Of a stretch of 13,446 bases of DNA, positions 7,395 through 13,228 are shown piece by piece. This DNA comes from Pseudomonadota bacterium (GTDB lineage Bacteria > Pseudomonadota > Gammaproteobacteria > Xanthomonadales > Xanthomonadaceae). Numbering within the stretch: the stretch's first letter is position 1; every line of letters begins with the position of its first letter. The stretch spans positions 1 to 13,446 of the forward strand of contig JANXZP010000159.1 of assembly GCA_025355485.1 (NCBI GenBank), read 5' to 3'. The translations under genes were made by a program, and so were the position numbers. The notes below the pieces were generated by a model. That model ran no database searches. It saw nothing but the letters and a program-made list of their open reading frames with translations, and was not told the origin of the DNA.

Positions 7395-7859
7395 TTACAT
7401 TCCGAGATCGCTGAGCGAGGGGTGGTCGTCGGGGCGGCGACCCTGGGGCCAATGGAACTTGCGTTCGAATTCGGCGATCGGCAGATCGTTGATGCTCGCG
7501 TGACGCACGCGCATCAGACCGTGCTCGTCGAACTCCCAGTTCTCGTTGCCGTAACTGCGGAACCACGTTCCCGCTTCGTCGTGCCACTCGTAGGCGAAGC
7601 GCACGGCGATGCGGTTCTCGCGGCAGCCCCAGATTTCCTTGATCAGGCGATACTCGCGTTCGCGTTGCCACTTGCGCGCGAGGAAGGTTTCGATCGCCTC
7701 GCGGCCCTGCACGAACTCGGCGCGATTCCGCCAGCGGCTGTCGACCGTATAGGCCTGCGCGACGCGGACAGGGTCCCGCGAGTTCCACGCGTCCTCGGCA
7801 AGGCGGACTTTCAGGGTGGCGGTTTCGAGCGTGAAAGGTGGCAGTGGCGGGCGTGCCAT
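7395..7859 (-). CDS. NTF2-like protein of the DUF1348 type
   Basis: A 154-residue single-domain protein with the cone-shaped NTF2/SnoaL fold inferred from its pattern: KVRLAEDAWNSRDPVRVAQAYTVDSRWRNR, REAIETFLARKW, IAVRFAYEWHDEAGTWFRSYGNENWEFD and the C-terminal HWPQGRRPDDHPSL. This matches the DUF1348 family (nuclear transport factor 2-like), usually uncharacterised small proteins near oxidoreductases. The ATG at 7859 is chosen because MARPPLPPFT is the usual family start; the frame continues upstream to 7967 but overlaps the end of the AhpD-like gene with unrelated sequence. It is the middle gene of an AhpD-NTF2-PPOX set. No strong Shine-Dalgarno is visible, so coupling or a weak start is likely. 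Confidence 0.85.
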   Translation of the reverse strand: MARPPLPPFTLETATLKVRLAEDAWNSRDPVRVAQAYTVDSRWRNRAEFVQGREAIETFLARKWQREREYRLIKEIWGCRENRIAVRFAYEWHDEAGTWFRSYGNENWEFDEHGLMRVRHASINDLPIAEFERKFHWPQGRRPDDHPSLSDLGM

Positions 7860-7893
7860 GGTGTGTCCAGGAGGGTTATCGGTGATCCCCAAA

Positions 7894-7944
7894 CTCCCCG
7901 CCTTAACGGGGAGAATGAGCGAGAGGAGGCACGCCAGAGCGTGC
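7894..7944. repeat. Two small stem-loops between AhpD-like and NTF2-like genes
   Basis: CTCCCCG (7894-7900) pairs with CGGGGAG (7907-7913) around a 6-nt loop, and GCACGC (7929-7934) with GCGTGC (7939-7944) around 4 nt. They lie in the 104-nt gap of an otherwise tight gene set. They may attenuate or stabilise the message, or be an inserted intergenic repeat unit. Confidence 0.45.
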
Positions 7945-7963
7945 ACCCTTGCGAACGGGTGGT

Positions 7964-8515
7964 TCACGCGGCCTTGCGCGCTTCGACCACCGGGAAGTCG
8001 ATGTCGGTCTTGGCGACTTCATTGATGTAGTTGGTCCAGGTGTTGAGCGCGACGTGCTGGACGATCTCGATAATCTGGGCGTCGCTGTAACCGGCAGTCT
8101 TGACCGCGAGCACATCCTGCTCGCTCACTTTGCCGCGCAACTGGGTGACCTTCGCCGCGAAACGGACGGCAGCGGCGGCTTTGGTGTCATTCGAGGTGCC
8201 ATTGCGGTTCGCGGCGATCTCGCCATCATCGAGCTTGGCCACATTCTTGCCCAAGTAGGTGTGCGCCGACAGGCAGTAGCTGCAGCCGTTGATCTCGGCG
8301 ACCGCTAGGGCAATGCGCTCGCGGGTCGCGGCCGGCAACGCGCCTTTTCCAAGCGCGCCGGACATGCCGAGGTAGCCTTCCAACGCGGCGGAGCTGGTGG
8401 CCACCAGCCGGAACAGATTGGGGACGAGCCCCAACTGCTTCTTGACGGCTTCCAGCATCGGCTGGGACGCGGCAGGAGCGGTTTCGATAGTGGTGGGGAC
8501 GGCGATGCGCGTCAT
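7964..8515 (-). CDS. AhpD-like carboxymuconolactone decarboxylase-family peroxidase
   Basis: A 183-residue all-helical protein of the CMD/AhpD superfamily. The active-site signature is complete: E74, then C78-S-Y-C81 and H85 in AEINGCSYCLSAHT, fitting the E...CxxCxxxH relay used by AhpD to reduce peroxides or peroxiredoxins through a redox-active disulfide. The N-terminal KKQLGLVPNLFRLVATS and C-terminal YSDAQIIEIVQHVALNTWTNYI are typical of the peroxidase-related subgroup. Start at 8515 has GGAG 7 nt upstream. It is the first gene of a redox set with NTF2-like and PPOX genes and lies divergent from a LysR regulator, 122 bp away, the classic arrangement for regulator-target pairs. Likely role: oxidative or electrophile stress response. 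Confidence 0.92.
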   Translation of the reverse strand: MTRIAVPTTIETAPAASQPMLEAVKKQLGLVPNLFRLVATSSAALEGYLGMSGALGKGALPAATRERIALAVAEINGCSYCLSAHTYLGKNVAKLDDGEIAANRNGTSNDTKAAAAVRFAAKVTQLRGKVSEQDVLAVKTAGYSDAQIIEIVQHVALNTWTNYINEVAKTDIDFPVVEARKAA

Positions 8516-8570
8516 GCTATTTCTCCGGTGGTGATTGGTGGGCGGTGCGCCCGGTGGAGAGAGCGTAGAT

Positions 8571-8614
8571 ATTTCCGTATTTGCACACTAGACCGTATAT
8601 TCGAGAATCATTCT
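8571..8614. promoter_or_regulatory. Candidate LysR operator in the divergent intergenic region
   Basis: The 122-bp gap between the AhpD-like start and the LysR start holds an AT-rich patch with the palindrome AGAATCATTCT (8604-8614) and two CCGTAT direct repeats (8575-8580 and 8593-8598, 18 bp apart). Such dyads in divergent LysR promoters are typical binding sites. Promoter boxes were not confidently assigned. Confidence 0.4.
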
Positions 8615-8637
8615 TCCATCATTTGGAACCGTGACCC

Positions 8638-9540
8638 GTGGATCGACTGGATGCGATGGCGGTGTTCCTCGCGGCCGTGGAGACGGGCAGCCTCTCGGCC
8701 GCCGGCCGCAAACTCGACATGCCACTGGCTACCGTGAGCCGCAAGCTGACCGACCTGGAAGCGCACTTGTGTGCGCGATTGTTCAATCGTTCGACGCGCA
8801 AGCTCACCCTCACCGATGCCGGTCGCGACTACGTCGCGGCGTGCAAGCGCATTCTCGAGGACGTCAGCGACGCCGAGCGCAACGTCGCCGGCGAGTACAC
8901 CGAACCGCGCGGGGAACTGGTCGTCACCGCCCCGATCGTTTTGGGACGGCTGCATGTACTGCCGGTGACCATCGAGTTCCTCAAGATCCATCCCGATGTC
9001 GATGTGCGCCTGGTGCTCGGCGACCGGGTTGTGAACCTGATGGATGACCATGTGGATCTTGCGATACGCATCGGTGAGTTGCCCGACAGCCGCCTGACCG
9101 CAACACGCGTTGGGTCGGTGCGCCAGGTGATTTGCGGCAGTCCGGCCTATTTCGCCGAACACGGCATGCCCAAACTCCCCGGCGATCTGAATGCCCACGC
9201 CTGTGTTTCTTTCGACGCGCTTTCCGCGGCAGACTCCTGGCGCTTCACACGCGATGACTTGGAGACCGTGACACCTGTGCGCTCGCGTCTCATCGTCAGC
9301 ACCGCTGAGGCTGCCGTCGACGCGGCGATTGCCGGCCTCGGCCTCACCCGGGTAATTTCGTACCAGGTGGCCGACGCCTTGCGGGTGGGCTCGTTGCAGC
9401 TCGCCTTGCGCGACTATGAAACCGCACCCGTGCCCGTGAGCCTGCTGTTCGACGCCCGGCGGCGCCTGGCGTTGAAGCTGCGCACGTTCCTGGATTTTGC
9501 GACGCCGCGTCTGCGGGAAAGGCTGTTGGCAGCGATGTGA
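8638..9540 (+). CDS. LysR-family transcriptional regulator
   Basis: A 300-residue LysR-type regulator. Residues 1-60 form the winged helix-turn-helix (MAVFLAAVETGSLSAAGRKLDMPLATVSRKLTDLEAHLCARLFNR, then TRKLTLTDAGRDY), followed by a linker helix and the two-subdomain effector-binding region (about 90-295; GELVVTAPIVLGRLHVLPVTIEFL, VDLAIRIGELPDS, AGLGLTRVISYQVADAL). The chosen start is the GTG at 8638, which yields the family-typical MDRLDAM; an ATG at 8656 would cut into helix 1. A GGAA lies about 9 nt upstream. It is transcribed away from the AhpD-NTF2-PPOX set and probably regulates that set and itself. It belongs to the subgroup often found beside redox or efflux genes; the effector cannot be named. 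Confidence 0.93.
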   Translation: MDRLDAMAVFLAAVETGSLSAAGRKLDMPLATVSRKLTDLEAHLCARLFNRSTRKLTLTDAGRDYVAACKRILEDVSDAERNVAGEYTEPRGELVVTAPIVLGRLHVLPVTIEFLKIHPDVDVRLVLGDRVVNLMDDHVDLAIRIGELPDSRLTATRVGSVRQVICGSPAYFAEHGMPKLPGDLNAHACVSFDALSAADSWRFTRDDLETVTPVRSRLIVSTAEAAVDAAIAGLGLTRVISYQVADALRVGSLQLALRDYETAPVPVSLLFDARRRLALKLRTFLDFATPRLRERLLAAM

Positions 9541-9574
9541 GCAGGTGCCGGCGCAACTTGTAGCGCGTCGGGGC

Positions 9575-9590
9575 GAAGGGTCCGCCCTTC
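9575..9590 (+). terminator. Short hairpin after the LysR gene
   Basis: GAAGGG (9575-9580) and CCCTTC (9585-9590) form a 6-bp stem with a TCCG tetraloop, about 35 nt past the LysR stop. No T-run follows, so this is a weak candidate. Confidence 0.3.
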
Positions 9591-9678
9591 CACACGATGG
9601 GAAGGTGATTCCAATATTCCTGTCTAGCACGCTGCTTTGGTAAGCCATAACCTGCACAAAATTCCAGTGAGACCTGAA

Positions 9679-10641
9679 ATGAAGCCATGCCTTTCCCGCG
9701 GCTGCTCACCGTCATCGGTTGCTGCCCTGCTCGGCACAGTGATGTGCCTGACAACAACGTTGGCCTATTGCGCTCCCGCCGATGTCAATGGACACCTTGC
9801 CGTTGCTGCTGCCAACGTCGTGCATGCCCCGGTCCGCCATGAGCACGCGCTTACCTCCATGTTTCGGAAAGGCGATGTCTTCATTAAGGTTTCCGTCAAT
9901 GGCCATCCGGCCGCATGGATGAGTCTGGACACGGGTACCACCGATTCAATGATCGATTCCGAATATGCCAAAACGATCGGCTTGAAATTGACGCCGAAAA
10001 CCCAAGGGACCGCTGGCTTCGGTTCTGCGGAAGTGCCTACCTATTCGACCGACACGGTGCACCTGCAGGCGGGAAGTGAGCCGGAAAAGGTAATATTTTT
10101 CGAATCAATCAGCTTGAACGGGATGGTTGGCCCGGATCATGTACCCCTGGCCGGCTTACTCGGCCATAGTTTCCTGGGCCAGCATGTCGTCGTGATCGAT
10201 TACCTCGAACAGGAAGTTTACTTCGACGATACGCCGCAACCGGCTGACCCACGTGATGTCGCGATGACGCTGATCGAGGGCGTTCCCAATGTGCAACTGA
10301 CGATGGCAAACCAGCCGGTCAGTTCGTTGATCGACAGCGGCGGTTCCTATGGCGCGATCATTACGCCAGCCAAAGCCCGCGAGCTTGGCGTTGAGAGCCT
10401 CATGGCCGATGCCATGTCCGCGAGTACGGTCGGGCATGGCGGCAATCAGAGCATCGTGATCGGCAAAGCCCCTGCGTTTTCAATCGGCGGCCTGGCGGTG
10501 AACGACCTGAGCGCGGCGTACACGTCATTCGGTACAGCTACCGATGCACTGGGGGTCGGCGTGTCGCTTGGCAAAGTGTTTCTCAGGAACTACAAGCTAA
10601 CTTTGAATTATCCGGCCAAGACCATGCGCTTGGAACCATGA
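9679..10641 (+). CDS. Exported two-lobe retropepsin-like aspartyl protease
   Basis: A 320-residue protein with two related aspartic-protease lobes. Lobe 1 has LDTGTTDS (catalytic D84) and the psi-loop GLLGHSFLGQ (159-168); lobe 2 has IDSGGSYG (D219) and GVGVSLGKVFLRNY (292-305). Both Asp motifs are intact, so a single chain could form a complete active site, unlike retroviral-type homodimers. The ATG at 9679 is chosen because it gives a signal peptide (hydrophobic AALLGTVMCLTTTLAY, about 15-30) ending near CAPA; a TTG 42 nt upstream would put a charged tail in front of it. It therefore acts in the periplasm or outside the cell. Its stop overlaps the start of a small membrane protein (ATGA), suggesting translational coupling. 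Substrate unknown. Confidence 0.88.
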   Translation: MKPCLSRGCSPSSVAALLGTVMCLTTTLAYCAPADVNGHLAVAAANVVHAPVRHEHALTSMFRKGDVFIKVSVNGHPAAWMSLDTGTTDSMIDSEYAKTIGLKLTPKTQGTAGFGSAEVPTYSTDTVHLQAGSEPEKVIFFESISLNGMVGPDHVPLAGLLGHSFLGQHVVVIDYLEQEVYFDDTPQPADPRDVAMTLIEGVPNVQLTMANQPVSSLIDSGGSYGAIITPAKARELGVESLMADAMSASTVGHGGNQSIVIGKAPAFSIGGLAVNDLSAAYTSFGTATDALGVGVSLGKVFLRNYKLTLNYPAKTMRLEP

Positions 10642-10966
10642 CGCTTGCGGCTACCGCTGCCGAACGTGTGCGTCGACGCATGAACCCATCTTGGCTGCAC
10701 GGTCCGATTCCGGTTTCCCGGCTGGGCATGGTCTTCCTGTGGGGCATGTGCGCGGTTGCGTTCGCATGGGGTGTCTTCGGACAGTCCCTGCTGCTACGGC
10801 GCAAGCGCCTGCTCACCGTCCACGAGGTCGTGACCGCGGTAAATCGGTGGTTTTCGGCTGCGTGCTAACCGGGGGCGCCATCGGCGTCGCCCTGGCGCGC
10901 GGGGACTTTCTGGGACATACACCGCATGCACACCTGACTCCGTCATCACGCTATGAGGCGCGTTGA
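10638..10966 (+). pseudogene. Small two-helix membrane protein, apparently frameshifted
   Basis: The first frame (10638-10868, 76 residues) starts inside the protease stop codon (ATGA overlap) and contains PIPVSRLGMVFLWGMCAVAFAWGVFGQ, a clear membrane segment, then RRKRLLTVHEVV. It stops after an unconvincing tail, NRWFSAAC. In the -1 frame the sequence continues through KSVVFGCVLTGGAIGVALARGDF, a second membrane segment, to a stop at 10966. Adding one base near 10838-10843 (for example restoring GCGGTTAAATCG) would join them into HEVVTAVKSVVFG and a product of about 109 residues. Either the gene is a recent single-base pseudogene, uses a frameshift, or contains a sequencing error. If intact, it would be a two-pass inner-membrane protein co-expressed with the protease. 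No function is recognised. Confidence 0.6.
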
Positions 10967-11149
10967 GAGCCTTTGCATTCGTTGTATGGGTGCTTGCGCT
11001 CCTGCGTTACTCGCGCCTGCAGTCAACGCGCGCGCCTATAGCGCGAACTGTCCGGGCGTTAGCGGCGCCGGTCCCTGTCTGAAGTCATGGCATGCAACTT
11101 TTCCGGAGCAGCGCGGACCCTAGTCCGTGCGCTTCGCCGTCGAGTCCTG

Positions 11150-11169
11150 CGAAGGTCCGCTACGGGTCG
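11150..11169 (-). repeat. Repeat core G, upstream of recombinase 2
   Basis: On the minus strand this reads CGACCCGTAGCGGACCTTCG. It matches core D (11932-11951, plus strand) at 16 of 20 positions by hand count, so recombinase 2 is flanked by an inverted pair. Confidence 0.5.
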
Positions 11170-11238
11170 ATAACGGGGCCCTTGGCGGCCCGAGAGGCAG
11201 TCTGGTCGGCTGTTGCCCCAGCTATACCGGAGCAAGCT

Positions 11239-11266
11239 GGTATTCCCTCAACTGCGAAGGGAATCC
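11239..11266 (+). promoter_or_regulatory. Hairpin covering the ribosome-binding site of recombinase 2
   Basis: GG-T-ATTCCCT (11239-11248) pairs with AGGGAATCC (11258-11266): 9 bp with one bulged T and a 9-nt loop. The 3' arm contains the Shine-Dalgarno AGGGA and ends one base before the ATG. The design, including the bulged T, matches that at recombinase 1 (23-47) although the bases differ. Confidence 0.5.
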
Positions 11267-11267
11267 A

Positions 11268-11888
11268 ATGAACGCTTCCGCAACTCAGCACCATGTCCCT
11301 TGGAACAAGGGAAAACTAACGGGTCAAAAAGCTCCGCTCAGGCTGCGCGACATTTGGGCTATCCGTGTCCGCCTGCAACTTGGCCTTCGCGTACGCGATC
11401 TTGCGCTATTCAATCTGGCTATCGACTCAAAGCTGCGTGCCTGCGACCTAGTAAAGCTTCGGGTTCGCGACATTGCTCATGGCAGTCATATTTCTGCCCG
11501 GGCGATCGTCATGCAGCAGAAGACTCAGCGGCCAGTTCAGTTCGAGATCACTGAGCAGACTCGCGAAACAGTAGGCGCCTGGATCAAGCAAGCTGATCTG
11601 CGCCAAGAAGACTGCCTTTTCCCCAGCAGGCTGCGCGAATCGCCACACCTATCGACGCGGCAGTATGCACGCATCGTTCATGACTGGGTGTCTTCCATCG
11701 GCCTGGATGACACCGCGTACGGTACACACACGATGCGCAGGACGAAGGCGTCCCTAATCTATCGGCGGACCAAAAATCTCCGCGCCGTTCAAATTCTGCT
11801 TGGCCATACCAAGCTGGAAAGCACGGTCCGCTACCTAGGCATCGAAGTGGACGATGCGCTGGAGATGGCGGAGCAGACGGAGGTCTAG
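11268..11888 (+). CDS. FimB-sized tyrosine recombinase, copy 2
   Basis: A 206-residue paralogue of the recombinase at 51-677. From PWNKGKLTGQ to the last residue they align over 196 positions without gaps. All catalytic residues are kept: R57, K85, H154, R157, H180 and Y189. Differences cluster in surface stretches (39-42, 69-74, 99-125), while the R-box, QQKTQRPVQFEIT and YGTHTMRRTK blocks are invariant. The ATG at 11268 is chosen because its N-terminus matches copy 1 and AAGGGAA lies just upstream; the longer frame from 11127 encodes no conserved residues. Many synonymous third positions differ from copy 1 and are more A/T-rich, so the duplication is not recent and may reflect separate acquisition. 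It is flanked by inverted repeat cores and converges on a hydrolase gene. Confidence 0.93.
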   Translation: MNASATQHHVPWNKGKLTGQKAPLRLRDIWAIRVRLQLGLRVRDLALFNLAIDSKLRACDLVKLRVRDIAHGSHISARAIVMQQKTQRPVQFEITEQTRETVGAWIKQADLRQEDCLFPSRLRESPHLSTRQYARIVHDWVSSIGLDDTAYGTHTMRRTKASLIYRRTKNLRAVQILLGHTKLESTVRYLGIEVDDALEMAEQTEV

Positions 11889-11899
11889 GAAGCATGGGA

Positions 11900-11936
11900 G
11901 GCCGGACGGCGTCCGTTGATCGGGCGCTTTCCGGCC
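11900..11936. repeat. Nested palindromes after recombinase 2
   Basis: GGCCGGA (11900-11906) pairs with TCCGGCC (11930-11936). Inside it, CGGACGGCGTCCG (11903-11915) is a palindrome around a central G. This begins 11-15 nt after the stop codon, as the stem-loop does after recombinase 1. It may act as a bidirectional terminator for the convergent genes or as part of a recombination site. Confidence 0.55.
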
Positions 11937-11951
11937 AGGAGCGGACATTCG
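11932..11951 (+). repeat. Repeat core D, downstream of recombinase 2
   Basis: CGGCCAGGAGCGGACATTCG joins the left (CCGGCCA) and right (GCGGACATTCG) ends of the 63-bp repeat with the middle missing. It is directly downstream of recombinase 2, in the same relation as copy A to recombinase 1. Confidence 0.5.
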
Positions 11952-11962
11952 CGGACCGCCCT

Positions 11963-13021
11963 CTACGAACCTGATATTTGGTGGACCTGCCCCTTCGACT
12001 CGCGGGCATCCCGCAGGACCTCGAGGACGGCGTCGATCACCGCTTGCGGCTGGGTGTTCATGATGTCGTGGGTTGAATCGGGAACTGTCCGGAGAACACC
12101 CCGTTTCGATAGGGCGGTAAGTTGATCGGCAACGACGGCATGCAAGCGGTTAAACGCATCGCGATGCTCCTGTGTCTCGTTAGCACCGGGCCCGGATGGC
12201 GACGATGCCAGCACGACCAGCGGCAGATCGCCGTACCAGCGCCGCGCCGCAATCAATTCGTCGGTGCTTTGGCGTCGGCTATTCGCATCGCTCACATCTT
12301 CCTGCTGATATGCCACCGACATCCGGTTCTTGTCGTTGGCGGCGTTGATCGCCGCGCTGTAGAGCGGATCGTCAGAGCCGACGCAGTCGATGTAGATCTG
12401 CGATCCCTTGACGAAGCCGGTCTGCGCTGCCTCGATACAGGCGCGCTGATGTTCCAGCGCCTTCGGGCCCATTGCAAAGTAGCTCGTACGTAGCTGTTGC
12501 GGATCGAGTTGCCAGACGTTTTGGTACCAGGTTTCGTCAGAAGAATCGACGAGCACAATTCCGACGATTTCATCGAAATGCAGATCGGCATACAGCCTGA
12601 CGTGCATGCCACCCAGCGAGTGCCCAACCAGGATGTAAGGCGGCTTGATCTCTGCGGCATGCAACAGGTGGTACAGGTCGTCGACAGCGTTGGCACTGTC
12701 CGACGGCCGTCGTGCCGGATCGCTGAAACCGATCCCTGCGCGGTCATAGGAACAGGTGCGAGTGTGTGCGGCGATCGCCGGCTGCACGCGCGCCCAAGCC
12801 GAGTCATTGTCGCCGCTGCCGGCTTCCAGGATCACCGTCGGTGTCCCTTCGCCAAGGCAATACAGGTTCAACCGGCGCCCTGGTTCGACCTCCACCAGGT
12901 GTTGTGCGTGGGTGTAGACGGGGTCGTCGATGACTTTCGAATTGCGTTCGACAGCCGCAGCGGAAGAAGGCAGGAGAATGGCCCAGAAGACCGCGCCATA
13001 GAGCTTGTTGAACCGTGGCAC
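11963..13021 (-). CDS. Exported alpha/beta hydrolase
   Basis: A 352-residue serine hydrolase of the alpha/beta fold. Counting from the GTG at 13021, a signal peptide (LYGAVFWAILLPSSAAA, about 7-23) is followed by an oxyanion-region segment VILEAGSGDNDSAW (63-76), SYDRAGIGFSD (91-101), the nucleophile elbow GHSLGG (S135) and a late histidine in DSTHDI (H318). The acid residue is less certain. No long lid domain is evident; the region 165-260 probably forms the cap. The GTG start has a G-run 4-9 nt upstream and gives a sensible export signal; the ATG at 13201 would add 60 residues of arginine/serine-rich sequence that runs through a repeat core, and it has no ribosome-binding site. Substrate (ester, lipid or peptide) is not predictable. 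Confidence 0.85.
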   Translation of the reverse strand: MPRFNKLYGAVFWAILLPSSAAAVERNSKVIDDPVYTHAQHLVEVEPGRRLNLYCLGEGTPTVILEAGSGDNDSAWARVQPAIAAHTRTCSYDRAGIGFSDPARRPSDSANAVDDLYHLLHAAEIKPPYILVGHSLGGMHVRLYADLHFDEIVGIVLVDSSDETWYQNVWQLDPQQLRTSYFAMGPKALEHQRACIEAAQTGFVKGSQIYIDCVGSDDPLYSAAINAANDKNRMSVAYQQEDVSDANSRRQSTDELIAARRWYGDLPLVVLASSPSGPGANETQEHRDAFNRLHAVVADQLTALSKRGVLRTVPDSTHDIMNTQPQAVIDAVLEVLRDARESKGQVHQISGS

Positions 13022-13083
13022 GAGCCCCCCGGGACGTTCAGAAGTGCGGTTGAGGCTACCACGCACGAAGCAGGTAATCGGGT

Positions 13084-13104
13084 GTCGATGGCCGCTTCGG
13101 GTCG
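13084..13104 (-). repeat. Repeat core F between the hydrolase and HD hydrolase genes
   Basis: Read on the minus strand it is CGACCCGAAGCGGCCATCG, close to core G (CGACCCGTAGCGGACCTTCG). It lies in the 207-bp divergent gap between the hydrolase start and the HD-domain gene. Confidence 0.4.
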
Positions 13105-13228
13105 AAAGAGTCCATTGGCGCAAAGTGCCCACTGCGAACGAAGAGGCTTCGCTGGCTTGACTAAGCAAGGCGTCTCGCCAAGCGCAACGGTCACGCTGCA
13201 TGATGGGGCATCACAAAAGGAGAAATTC

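Larger units (their letters stand above)
10967..11267. other. Non-coding stretch upstream of recombinase 2
   Basis: No gene supported; an in-frame extension of the recombinase back to 11127 has no ribosome-binding site and no match in copy 1. It contains a bulged stem GCGCGGAC/GTCCGTGCGC (about 11111-11132), the repeat core G (11150-11169), a CCAGCT/AGCTGG stem (11218-11240) and the leader hairpin described separately. Confidence 0.5.

Noticed and set aside
8608..9657. 349-residue minus-strand open frame over the LysR gene
   Set aside because: Antisense shadow of a complete LysR regulator with a recognisable helix-turn-helix and effector domain.
11127..11267. N-terminal extension of recombinase 2 by 47 residues
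   Set aside because: No ribosome-binding site at 11127, the extension crosses repeat core G and a leader hairpin, and copy 1 has no equivalent sequence.
13022..13201. N-terminal extension of the alpha/beta hydrolase to the ATG at 13201
   Set aside because: It would bury the signal peptide behind 60 unrelated residues and read through repeat core F; no ribosome-binding site is visible on that strand.
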